In this document: piece after piece, positions 1 to 5,208 of the stretch
How the letters are laid out: each line of letters begins with the position of its first letter
Position numbering within the stretch: the first letter of the stretch is position 1
From: Bryobacterales bacterium
GTDB taxonomy: Bacteria > Acidobacteriota > Terriglobia > Bryobacterales > Bryobacteraceae
NCBI GenBank assembly: GCA_003132865.1
Contig: PKYZ01000536.1
Span: 1 to 5,812 of the forward strand
Length of the DNA: 5,812 nucleotides
Direction of reading: 5' to 3'
Notes under the pieces: model-generated
Database searches by the model: none
Seen by the model: the letters and a program-made list of their open reading frames with translations, nothing else
What the model was told of the DNA's origin: nothing
Translations under genes and position numbers: made by a program

Positions 1-37
1 TACACTTTCGGGACAGGAACCTTTTATTTGTCCGGCC

Positions 38-51
38 TACTTACGTAAGTA
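38..51. repeat. 14-bp perfect palindrome, candidate operator
   Basis: TACTTACGTAAGTA reads the same on both strands, with its centre between 44 and 45. It overlaps the -10 region and likely start of the leftward promoter candidate at 48-75, which is where a repressor dimer would bind. The binding protein is unknown. It could also be a chance palindrome in AT-rich DNA. Confidence 0.45.
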
Positions 52-75
52 TCCCAAAATCCCAAAGTTTGTCAA
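48..75 (-). promoter_or_regulatory. Sigma-70-like promoter reading leftward out of the window
   Basis: On the minus strand a perfect -35 box TTGACA (75-70) is followed after 16 nt by GATACT (53-48), which matches four of six positions of the -10 consensus. Transcription would begin near base 41 and run off the left edge, so it would serve a gene outside the window that follows the export gene on the same strand. The rest of 1-160 holds no ORF I can support and no convincing terminator after the export gene; it has a short tandem repeat ATCCCAAA x2 near 51-66. Confidence 0.4.
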
Positions 76-160
76 GGTCCAATTAGCTATGAGAATTTAT
101 AAGAATTGAATCGAGAACTACCAGTACCTATAGAACACTGTATACCCTTAGCGCAGACTC

Positions 161-805
161 CTAGTGGGGAACAACTACGACGTCCTCGGGCAGCAGGGTG
201 ATGTTTTGCTCCATCCTCTCGCCCTTGATCACTGTATTGTAATTAAACCGCAGGCGCACAGTTTGTCCGCTTTCGTTCCGCAGAATATAGATTTTATTGG
301 GCTTTGCGTATTCCGTCAGTCCGCCGGCCTCCATGATCGCCTGCAGCACGGTCATTGACGAACGGAGAATCACGGGGCCTTCCTTCTTGACCGCCCCGAG
401 AAGATAGATCTTCTGGCTGTGGATCTCCTTCGGAACAACGGTGACATCGGCGCCGTGGATGAATTGGCTCAGCTTCGACGCCAGCATGGTTTCCGCTTCA
501 GCCGGGGTCATGCCGAGAACTTCGACATCTTTGATCAAAGGAACGGAGATCTTGCCGTCAGCCCGGACCACTACCGACGGCACAGAGGCGTCCGGCTCCT
601 TCCAGACCACGATTTGCAGGACGTCGCCCGCACCAATACGGTAGCCTCTTAACGCGCCCTTATCCCTACCTGGGATGGAGTCAACGCCGGCTGCGGACTG
701 GCTAGCTGTCCGGGTTGGCAACGTCTGGGAGTCCGCTCCGTGCGAGGGCAAGCAGGACAAGGCCATCAGGACCGCGACGGCGGCAACAGGCTTGAACATC
801 GTCAT
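161..805 (-). CDS. Wza-like polysaccharide export protein (Poly_export + SLBB), PEP-CTERM-locus type
   Basis: Outer-membrane/periplasmic polysaccharide export protein of 214 aa. Residues about 1-25 form a signal peptide with a hydrophobic core (VAAVAVLMAL); SHGA/DS is a plausible signal peptidase I site. C18 follows ALS, which is a poor lipobox. A Poly_export domain spans about 54-128 (YRIGAGDVLQIVVW, then RADGKISVPLI), and one SLBB fold about 132-185 (IYLLGAVKKEGPVIL, AGGLTEYA). It is much shorter than E. coli Wza (about 380 aa) and has only one SLBB domain, as is usual for short export proteins in exosortase loci. It lies 49 nt after pilZ on the same strand, so co-transcription is likely. 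No Shine-Dalgarno sequence is visible before the ATG at 805 or the in-frame ATG at 799, so the exact start is uncertain. Domain assignment is firm; polymer identity is unknown. Confidence 0.9.
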   Translation of the reverse strand: MTMFKPVAAVAVLMALSCLPSHGADSQTLPTRTASQSAAGVDSIPGRDKGALRGYRIGAGDVLQIVVWKEPDASVPSVVVRADGKISVPLIKDVEVLGMTPAEAETMLASKLSQFIHGADVTVVPKEIHSQKIYLLGAVKKEGPVILRSSMTVLQAIMEAGGLTEYAKPNKIYILRNESGQTVRLRFNYNTVIKGERMEQNITLLPEDVVVVPH

Positions 806-854
806 CGATTGTTAAGTTTGCATTTTCGGGACCAATGGACTACGCGCGAGGGGT

Positions 855-1205
855 TCAAACTCCGCACCCCGACTCGGGAGGGATCACCTCGTAAGCTTCA
901 ATATGGCATCCGATGCCACGACGGCCGTCGACGGCCAGCGATTCCGTCCGCCGTACCTGGACCAGACAATGCAGGCGGAGACATTCTGGTTGGGCATTCC
1001 GGCTGTGCGTGGGAACAAAAATCATGCATTCCAGGAACTCGCCTGGGACAAACGACTCGTCACACCGACAGTAGAATCCCCCGGTGCTCAAGTTATCGGT
1101 AACGCTTTCAATTTCAACGGGTGTTCGGCCGACGTGCCGCGCCAGGCGCACTGCCCAATGCACGTCGGCGCGCACGCGGCGCCGGCGCTCCCGCTGCACG
1201 AGCAT
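855..1205 (-). CDS. Small PilZ-domain protein, probable c-di-GMP receptor
   Basis: Protein of 116 aa that is almost entirely a PilZ domain. The N-terminal arginine cluster (RERRRRVR, residues 5-12) supplies the RxxxR switch motif (R8 and R12), and NLSTGG (38-43) matches the (D/N)xSxxG motif; both bind c-di-GMP in this family. The segment GRRGIGCHI (94-102) resembles the closing strand of PilZ barrels. A longer reading from an ATG at 1316 adds 37 residues, but that ATG has no Shine-Dalgarno sequence. The ATG at 1205 is preceded by GGAGGG with a 4-nt spacer and starts just before the motif, so I chose it. The gene directly precedes the polysaccharide export gene, so regulation of export or synthesis by c-di-GMP is a reasonable inference. 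The protein is cysteine-rich for its size (C46, C48, C60, C75, C80, C100, C114). Confidence 0.85.
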   Translation of the reverse strand: MLVQRERRRRVRADVHWAVRLARHVGRTPVEIESVTDNLSTGGFYCRCDESFVPGEFLECMIFVPTHSRNAQPECLRLHCLVQVRRTESLAVDGRRGIGCHIEAYEVIPPESGCGV

Positions 1206-1209
1206 TTCG

Positions 1210-1215
1210 CCCTCC
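1210..1215 (-). promoter_or_regulatory. Ribosome binding site that fixes the pilZ start
   Basis: GGAGGG on the minus strand lies 4 nt before the ATG at 1205. The upstream in-frame ATG at 1316 has nothing comparable, which favours the 116-aa product over the 153-aa one. Confidence 0.7.
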
Positions 1216-1342
1216 GCTGATTGCTTCAAAACGAGATACTCCGGAAACGGCTGAAGGCCGCGCAGGGTACCCGACAGGTTGGCCTGAGCATCTGGCACTC
1301 GTTCCCGCCATTGCATTTGTACTGCCAGTACCCGGCCCGCCG

Positions 1343-1372
1343 GTTTTACAACAAAGTGGCATGTTGTGCCAA
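1343..1372 (-). promoter_or_regulatory. Candidate sigma-70-like promoter of pilZ
   Basis: On the minus strand TTGGCA (1372-1367, five of six positions of the -35 consensus) is followed after 18 nt by TAAAAC (1348-1343, four of six of the -10 consensus). The start would be near 1336, giving a leader of about 130 nt before the ATG at 1205. The -35 box lies inside the dyad cluster at 1357-1382, which is where an activator or repressor could act. The evidence is consensus matching only. Confidence 0.3.
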
Positions 1373-1374
1373 CA
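1357..1374. repeat. Nested inverted repeats over the pilZ -35 region
   Basis: Two overlapping perfect dyads: TGGCA-N5-TGCCA at 1357-1371 and TGTTG-TGC-CAACA at 1362-1374. They overlap the -35 box of the pilZ promoter candidate and adjoin the shared 14-mer at 1369-1382. They look like operator sequence; the regulator is unknown. Confidence 0.4.
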
Positions 1375-1382
1375 AATTGGTA
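1369..1382. repeat. Shared dyad CCAACARATTGGTA, copy 1 (upstream of pilZ)
   Basis: CCAACAAATTGGTA has CCAA/TTGG arms around a 4-nt centre. It matches CCAACAGATTGGTA at 5089-5102 at 13 of 14 positions; the two copies sit upstream of pilZ and of the secreted-protein gene. It is a candidate binding site for a common regulator. Confidence 0.4.
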
Positions 1383-1533
1383 TGCTGCGCGTTATTTGGG
1401 CTTTCTAGCGCGCCGGGCCGCCGGAGAGGGTCAGTTTTGGCGAGGCTCCGCTTTAGGGCGGGCAGCATTCCAAACCCGAGAGACTGCTGAATCGACTAGG
1501 ACTACTGATCCTGTAACGCAACCGCCATACTTG

Positions 1534-1543
1534 ATTTGGCCGA
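1534..1543 (+). repeat. Degenerate copy of the ATTTGGCAGA motif
   Basis: ATTTGGCCGA differs at one position from the motif found exactly at 3257-3266 (minus), 3324-3333 and 5209-5218. It lies in the non-coding gap just downstream of epsI and upstream of pilZ, with the same preceding G as the 5209 copy. Confidence 0.3.
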
Positions 1544-1625
1544 AGGTCCAGCTAATCGGCGATCGGTTGGGCCGGGCTCCATACCGTGGGGATTTCCGGC
1601 TTGCGCCAAGCTCGTGTTCAGACTC

Positions 1626-2252
1626 TCAGCGCCCGAAGCAGCGATCGACCTGGGGAATCAATCCGGAGGCGAAGGCGATGGCCTCTTCCGAAGCTCCGGC
1701 GACATCCGGAACGGTAATGCGGACCAGGGAGCCGGCGGTTCGTCCGTCCACCAGAGCATCCCGCACCAGCAGGAGTTTTCCGAGATATTCGCTGGCGATG
1801 ATCCTTTGCCTCGATTGGTACCAGTAGAACATCAGCATGCGCTGGCCGGCATTGTCGATGGAGTACTTGTTGACTCTGACCTGGCGCCCGGCCACCGGGA
1901 TGACGGCCGAGTCGTAATTCCAGATCTCCCACCCGCTGGCGGGCAGGCAGGCCTTAGGAGAATGCATGCTTTCGCCTGCGCGCTGTTGCGCATAGAAGAC
2001 AACAAGCAGGCCGAGTTGCCGGTCCCCCTTCTGGTAGGTTCGTGCGAGATAGCTGGTGGGCAGCAGAGCCTTCAGGATCCGCGCGCCCAGTGCCTCGTCG
2101 GAGACGGCCCGCCAGCCCGCCAGTTGCGTGTCGATGTTTCGCAACGGTTGAGCCAGATAGTCGGACCGGCGCCGTTCGCTGAGGCTCGAGGCCAACAGGG
2201 TTACGGCCAAGAGCAACACCGTCAAGAGGAATTGCCAGGCGATTCGTTTCAC
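1626..2252 (-). CDS. epsI: EpsI-family exosortase-associated protein (DUF3485)
   Basis: Protein of 208 aa matching the EpsI family, which accompanies exosortases as a separate gene or as a C-terminal fusion. One hydrophobic anchor (residues about 6-22) is followed by a globular domain likely to sit in the periplasm. The diagnostic motif HSPKACLPASGW (97-108; H97, P99, C102, P104, G107, W108) is intact, as is the later YWYQSRQR (143-150). Its biochemical role is not established; it is thought to work with exosortase in export or processing linked to exopolysaccharide. The start is GTG at 2252, 6 nt after the exosortase stop, with no clear Shine-Dalgarno sequence, so translation is probably coupled to the upstream gene. 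The length is normal for a stand-alone EpsI, so this is not a broken fusion. Confidence 0.9.
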   Translation of the reverse strand: MKRIAWQFLLTVLLLAVTLLASSLSERRRSDYLAQPLRNIDTQLAGWRAVSDEALGARILKALLPTSYLARTYQKGDRQLGLLVVFYAQQRAGESMHSPKACLPASGWEIWNYDSAVIPVAGRQVRVNKYSIDNAGQRMLMFYWYQSRQRIIASEYLGKLLLVRDALVDGRTAGSLVRITVPDVAGASEEAIAFASGLIPQVDRCFGR

Positions 2253-2258
2253 GTCAAA

Positions 2259-3170
2259 TCAGTCCAGAATGAAATGCAGGCCCTTCGCTAGAACGTACAG
2301 TACTCCGAAGCCTGCCACGAAGACCAGCCAGCCGGAAAAAGAATGGTAAAAACCCAGGGCGAACTCTTCGTGATAGTCCGCGATGACCGCTGTACCCGTT
2401 ACGCGCAGGATGTTGACGGCGATCGACAGAGGAATCGTCAGAGCAAACAGCAACGCGCGGGTGCGGAAACGCGTGCATTGCAGATAACCCAGCAGAAGGC
2501 CGCCCACCATCAGCGCAGACAGCGAGTTCAATCCGCTACAGGCTTCCTCGACGCCGAGGGAGATCCTGGCGAGGTGGATGACGTTGCCGTCCCGGTAGAC
2601 GGTCACGCCCAGAGCCTGCGCCAAGTTGGTCGCCATGTCCGAGGCCAGCAACTGCAGAGGCGCAGCCATCGCGTTATACACGATTACCGGGAGCGGGACC
2701 ATGGTGGCCAACAGAAGGAACGGGAAAGCCAGCGACCGCAGCCGCTCCGAGCCCCAGAACGTCCAGGTGAGGCCCGCCAGCAGCAGAACAAACGACATCC
2801 GGGAAATGAAGAACTCCGCCCCCACTTTGCCCAGCAAAAACAGCAGGCAAGCGGCACCGATGAGCCACAGACCGCGGGAATTGGGAGTGGCGGTTTCCGC
2901 GAACGTCAGCCGGCGCCGCATCCAGGCTACATAAAGGGCCAGGGGCGGGATGAGGAATCCGTACGAGAGGCGCTCCTCATTCCACCAGTCAAGAGCCAAG
3001 TCCTTCAGCACCGAGGCATAGATCAGCCCGATCAGCAGGGTGACGATCCCGGATTTGAGCCACGCGGATGGCTTCGTGGAGGCGCTCGCGGCGCCCCCAC
3101 CGTCCTCCGCCGTGGTCACTGAAACACCTGGCATCATTCGTGAAAGGTTCAGATTCAGCAGTTTTGTCAC
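2259..3170 (-). CDS. xrt: Exosortase, polytopic membrane transpeptidase-like enzyme
   Basis: Exosortase of 303 aa with about eight hydrophobic segments (near 41-57, 71-85, 100-115, 125-139, 147-170, 214-230, 238-262 and 279-298). The proposed catalytic residues are present: C211 in EEACSGLNSL (208-217), R256 in NILR (253-256) and H276 in FYHSFSGW (274-281). The family is thought to recognise a C-terminal PEP-CTERM-like tail and cleave or transfer the protein at the cytoplasmic membrane of exopolysaccharide producers. The first listed codon is GTG at 3170; two consecutive ATGs at 3137 and 3134 (residues 12 and 13) are alternatives, and none has a good Shine-Dalgarno sequence. About 35 polar residues precede the first membrane span if GTG is used. 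It forms a tight pair with epsI and faces the sugar transferase divergently. I cannot assign the exosortase subclass from sequence alone. Confidence 0.93.
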   Translation of the reverse strand: MTKLLNLNLSRMMPGVSVTTAEDGGGAASASTKPSAWLKSGIVTLLIGLIYASVLKDLALDWWNEERLSYGFLIPPLALYVAWMRRRLTFAETATPNSRGLWLIGAACLLFLLGKVGAEFFISRMSFVLLLAGLTWTFWGSERLRSLAFPFLLLATMVPLPVIVYNAMAAPLQLLASDMATNLAQALGVTVYRDGNVIHLARISLGVEEACSGLNSLSALMVGGLLLGYLQCTRFRTRALLFALTIPLSIAVNILRVTGTAVIADYHEEFALGFYHSFSGWLVFVAGFGVLYVLAKGLHFILD

Positions 3171-3197
3171 CAGACGTTTTTCTGAAGCCTCGAATCC

Positions 3198-3232
3198 GCC
3201 TGGACGGGCAATCGACCCTGTGCGCTCCAGGC
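3198..3232 (-). promoter_or_regulatory. Stem-loop in the exosortase mRNA leader
   Basis: Arms GCCTGGA and TCCAGGC pair perfectly over 7 bp (3198-3204 with 3226-3232), and inside them GGG/CCC (3206-3208 with 3216-3218) can form a second short helix. It ends 27 nt before the GTG start. It has no T-run, so it is not a typical intrinsic terminator; an mRNA stability or translation element or a protein site is possible. A 7-bp pair in a region this size can also arise by chance. Confidence 0.25.
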
Positions 3233-3256
3233 AAAGAACTCAAAACATTCGCATTT

Positions 3257-3266
3257 TCTGCCAAAT
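3257..3266 (-). repeat. ATTTGGCAGA motif, exact copy (exosortase side)
   Basis: On the minus strand these bases read ATTTGGCAGA, identical to the copies at 3324-3333 and 5209-5218. The motif is in the orientation of the exosortase gene and about 90 nt upstream of its GTG start. It overlaps a GCCA-N5-TGGC dyad (3260-3273 region). Confidence 0.5.
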
Positions 3267-3315
3267 ACTGGCTACCTTGACGCCTTCCCCGCAGATAAAT
3301 TGCGGCGTTTCAGTT

Positions 3316-3342
3316 TGGCCTGAATTTGGCAGACCGATTGCC
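3316..3342 (+). promoter_or_regulatory. Overlapping -24/-12 (sigma-54) promoter candidates for the sugar transferase
   Basis: Two sigma-54-like elements overlap. The better one, TGGCAGACCGATTGCC (3327-3342), has GG at 3328-3329 and GC at 3340-3341, exactly the required 12-nt spacing, close to the consensus TGGCAC-N5-TTGCW; transcription would start near 3353. The other, TGGCCTGAATTTGGCA (3316-3331), has the same spacing and would start near 3342. The leader would be about 300 nt, which is long. The element is partly palindromic, so a weaker minus-strand version (GG 3342-3341, GC 3330-3329) could also serve the exosortase. Exosortase regulons under sigma-54 and the PrsK/PrsR pair are known in other bacteria; no such regulator is visible here. 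Confidence 0.4.
3324..3333 (+). repeat. ATTTGGCAGA motif, exact copy (sugar transferase side)
   Basis: This copy covers the -24 element of the better sigma-54 candidate. Eleven bases upstream, about one helical turn, is a second TTTGGC (3314-3319), so the site is a direct repeat of the motif core. Confidence 0.5.
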
Positions 3343-3638
3343 GGATGGAGTTCCGCACAGTCGAGATCGAGGATACCATGCCGAATGTTTCGGGCACTAC
3401 CAGCGGGTTGGCAGCCGGGGTTGAGCGGAAGGAGCGTGGTTCCCTGCAGTTCAGAACAATGATTCGACGTGGTGCGCGCGGGTTGCATCTTGACAGCGTT
3501 TCGGCGGTCGGCATTCCGGGCAATCGAGGCTGTATCCCCGCCCAGGCTGACGTCGCCGGCGAAGTTGGCATGGGCGGTTCGGCGACTTTCGGGGTGTGGC
3601 CGCTGGGGGCAGATGTCGAGCTTCATGGTGATTGATTC

Positions 3639-3642
3639 GGAG
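3639..3642 (+). promoter_or_regulatory. Ribosome binding site of the sugar transferase
   Basis: GGAG lies 8 nt before the ATG at 3651. An in-frame TGA at 3633-3635 rules out any longer ATG start, and the resulting N-terminus (MIRIFSRYVS) fits the family. Confidence 0.6.
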
Positions 3643-3650
3643 CGCTGCAA

Positions 3651-5060
3651 ATGATCCGTATCTTCAGCCGATACGTTTCGCCCAAGAGCCTGCTGCTCAT
3701 CGTCCTGGAGGCCGGGCTCCTGGTGCTGGCGCTGGTCTGCGGCGTGCGCCTGCGGTTCTGGAATAGTCCCTCGGAATTCGCGTTCTACACGCAATTGCCG
3801 GATTTCGCCTGGCAAGGTTTGGTCTTCGCCGGCATCTTTCAGATCTGCTTCTATTATAGCGACTTGTACGATCTGAGAGCCATTCGCCACCGTCATGAGC
3901 AACTCATTTCCCTGGGGCAGTCGCTGGGCGCGGGTTGCCTGCTGCTGGGGTTGGCCTACTTTGTTTTTCCGGACCTGCTCATCGGACGAGGAGTGTTTTT
4001 CATCAGCACCTTATTGGTAGTGCTGTTCGTCCTCCTCAGCCGGCTCACGCTGGACGCGGCCTGGCGGATCGCCGCTCCAGCCCAGAATATCCTGATTTTG
4101 GGAACCGGAGAGCTAGCCCTGACCGTGGCCCAGGAACTGAACCGGCGAGGCGACCTGAACACTCGCCTGGTCGGATTCATCGAGGCTGGCCCGGCGCATT
4201 CGAATTTTCCCTGGACGCTGGTAGGGCTTCCGGTTATGGGTGCTGCCGATCAGTTGGCGCCGGTCACGACCCAGCAGAATATTTCCCGGATCGTGGTGGC
4301 CATGGAGGATCGGCGCGGAATGTTGCCGGTGCGCGATCTAGTGCGCTTGCGGGTGCAAGGTATCCGTGTAGAAGACGCGCAGTCCACTATCGCCTCGTTG
4401 AGCGGTCGCGTCTGGCTGCGCACGGTGCGGCCCAGTTGGTTTGTCTTTTCGGATGGCTTTCATCGCTCGCGGCTGAATCTGGTTTTGAAGCGTATCCTGG
4501 ATCTGTCTTTCGGGCTGATCGGCCTGGTGCTTTGCTTTCCCCTGATGGTGTGCATTGCGCTGGCCATTCGCCTGGATTCGCGCGGACCGGCGATTTACCG
4601 GCAGACGCGCGTGGGGTTGCGCGGAAAGTGCTTCGAGGTACTCAAGTTCCGCTCCATGCACGTGGACGCCGAGGAGCGAGGGGGCCCGCAGTGGGCGCAG
4701 AATAACGACGCCCGGGTGACACGCGTGGGCCGCCTCCTCCGGAAGTTCCGTTTGGATGAATTGCCGCAGTTCGTGAACGTTATCCGGGGGGAAATGAGCT
4801 TTGTAGGGCCTCGGCCCGAGCGGCCGGTTTTCGTGGAACGGCTGCGGGAGGAGATTTTTTATTACGACGAGCGGCACACGGTGCGGCCGGGGCTGACCGG
4901 GTGGGCGCAGGTGTCGTACCAGTACGGTGCGAGTCTGGAAGACGCGTTTCGCAAGCTGGAATACGACCTGTTCTACCTGAAGAACATGTCCATCTTCTTT
5001 GACTGCGCCATCGTGTTGAAGACCATCCGGATTGTACTGACCGGGCACGGCGGGAGATGA
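3651..5060 (+). CDS. Polyprenyl-phosphate sugar-1-phosphate transferase, PEP-CTERM/EpsH-associated type
   Basis: Membrane sugar transferase of 469 aa that starts exopolysaccharide repeat-unit synthesis by moving a sugar-1-phosphate from a nucleotide sugar to undecaprenyl phosphate. The N-terminal half has about four membrane spans (near 12-32, 53-70, 90-107 and 114-130), then a Rossmann-like domain beginning NILILGTGELA (146-156). Another hydrophobic segment (283-306) leads into the catalytic bacterial-sugar-transferase domain: KRILDLSFG (280-288), GPAIYRQTRVG (312-322), KFRSM (332-336), the LDE motif with D369 and E370, SFVGPRPERP (383-392) and RPGLTGWAQV (412-421). All the usual catalytic motifs are intact and the length is normal for this family. 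Which sugar it transfers cannot be read from sequence. It is divergent from the exosortase and lies 183 bp before a secreted-protein gene, so it ties polymer synthesis to the sorting system. Confidence 0.93.
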   Translation: MIRIFSRYVSPKSLLLIVLEAGLLVLALVCGVRLRFWNSPSEFAFYTQLPDFAWQGLVFAGIFQICFYYSDLYDLRAIRHRHEQLISLGQSLGAGCLLLGLAYFVFPDLLIGRGVFFISTLLVVLFVLLSRLTLDAAWRIAAPAQNILILGTGELALTVAQELNRRGDLNTRLVGFIEAGPAHSNFPWTLVGLPVMGAADQLAPVTTQQNISRIVVAMEDRRGMLPVRDLVRLRVQGIRVEDAQSTIASLSGRVWLRTVRPSWFVFSDGFHRSRLNLVLKRILDLSFGLIGLVLCFPLMVCIALAIRLDSRGPAIYRQTRVGLRGKCFEVLKFRSMHVDAEERGGPQWAQNNDARVTRVGRLLRKFRLDELPQFVNVIRGEMSFVGPRPERPVFVERLREEIFYYDERHTVRPGLTGWAQVSYQYGASLEDAFRKLEYDLFYLKNMSIFFDCAIVLKTIRIVLTGHGGR

Positions 5061-5088
5061 GCTTCCTTGCAGACGCCGGCACTACTTT

Positions 5089-5102
5089 CCAACAGATTGG
5101 TA
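5089..5102. repeat. Shared dyad CCAACARATTGGTA, copy 2 (upstream of the secreted protein)
   Basis: CCAACAGATTGGTA matches the 1369-1382 copy at 13 of 14 positions. It is centred about 108 nt before the predicted sigma-54 start at 5203, a typical distance for an upstream activator site of a sigma-54 enhancer-binding protein. Confidence 0.45.
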
Positions 5103-5158
5103 AATATCCCGAAACTTTAGGACGCCGAATGGGCTCGCGTGAAGCCAATCCCCAGGTT

Positions 5159-5171
5159 TATCAATTATTTA
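5159..5171 (+). promoter_or_regulatory. IHF-consensus match upstream of the -24/-12 element
   Basis: TATCAATTATTTA fits the IHF consensus WATCAANNNNTTR at every fixed position. It is centred near -38 relative to the predicted start, between the candidate activator dyad (5089-5102) and the -24/-12 element, where DNA bending often assists sigma-54 promoters. Whether this organism has IHF is unknown; an HU-type protein could substitute. Confidence 0.4.
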
Positions 5172-5176
5172 CAGGA

Positions 5177-5192
5177 TGGCCATCGATTTGCT
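5177..5192 (+). promoter_or_regulatory. Candidate sigma-54 (-24/-12) promoter of the secreted-protein gene
   Basis: TGGCCATCGATTTGCT has GG at 5178-5179 and GC at 5190-5191 with the required 12-nt spacing, and agrees with TGGC...TTGCW. Transcription would begin near 5203, about 40 nt before the ATG at 5244. A perfect 10-bp palindrome CGGCATGCCG (5199-5208) spans the predicted start. The rest of 5061-5176 holds the dyad and IHF-like sites but no gene and no clear terminator for the sugar transferase. Confidence 0.5.
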
Positions 5193-5208
5193 AATAGACG
5201 GCATGCCG

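Larger units (their letters stand above)
1206..1625. other. 420-bp gap between epsI and pilZ with no supported gene
   Basis: No ORF here has a recognisable protein or a convincing start. The gap holds a pilZ promoter candidate (1343-1372), a cluster of overlapping dyads (1357-1382), a one-mismatch copy of the ATTTGGCAGA motif (1534-1543) and a bare TTTGGC at 1436-1441. I looked for a hairpin followed by a T-run after the epsI stop and found none; a GCCGG/CCGGC pair at 1571-1600 has a 20-nt loop and no T-tract. The length and elements suggest that pilZ and the export gene have their own promoter apart from the exosortase operon. Confidence 0.6.
3171..3650. other. 480-bp divergent regulatory region between exosortase and sugar transferase
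   Basis: This region separates the leftward exosortase-epsI pair from the rightward sugar transferase. It contains a stem-loop in the exosortase leader (3198-3232), two exact copies of ATTTGGCAGA (3257-3266 minus, 3324-3333 plus), overlapping -24/-12 promoter candidates (3316-3342) and a Shine-Dalgarno sequence (3639-3642). A small ORF at 3378-3635 has an ATG 5 nt after GAGG and many G-first codons but no recognisable protein, so I do not call it a gene. If the -24/-12 element is used, the sugar transferase mRNA carries a leader of about 300 nt whose role I cannot tell; I recognise no known riboswitch in it. Confidence 0.6.

Noticed and set aside
820..833. -24/-12-like element (GG 833-832, GC 821-820, minus) before the export gene
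   Set aside because: Its start would be about 3 nt before the ATG, leaving no leader, and the flanking consensus bases are poor.
1206..1316. N-terminal 37-residue extension of the PilZ protein
   Set aside because: The ATG at 1316 lacks a ribosome binding site, while the one at 1205 has GGAGGG at good spacing and starts right before the PilZ motif.
1324..1337. -24/-12-like element on the minus strand upstream of pilZ
   Set aside because: Spacing is right but the surrounding bases are GC-rich and match poorly; kept only as a weak possibility.
1357..1372. TTGGCAC on the minus strand as a sigma-54 -24 box
   Set aside because: The following GC is 10 nt away instead of 12, and sigma-54 tolerates little change in this spacing.
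1536..2291. 251-codon plus-strand ORF opposite epsI
   Set aside because: Antisense to a clear EpsI gene; low-complexity Gln/Arg/Gly-rich product without a recognisable fold.
3220..3235. Resemblance of the exosortase leader (CGCACAGGG) to a c-di-GMP riboswitch
   Set aside because: The second conserved block (GACGCAAAGCC-like) and the paired stems of the GEMM fold are missing.
3490..3495. Perfect TTGACA as a -35 box for the sugar transferase
   Set aside because: No acceptable -10 sequence occurs 15-19 nt downstream.
3469..3654. 61-codon plus-strand ORF overlapping the sugar transferase start by ATGA
   Set aside because: GTG start without a Shine-Dalgarno sequence and an arginine-rich, non-protein-like product; the 4-nt overlap looks accidental.
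3240..3902. 220-codon minus-strand ORF across the divergent region and sugar transferase start
   Set aside because: It runs antisense in register with the sugar transferase and its product is a Gln/Pro/Arg/His-rich string with no domain or start signal, typical of a shadow frame.
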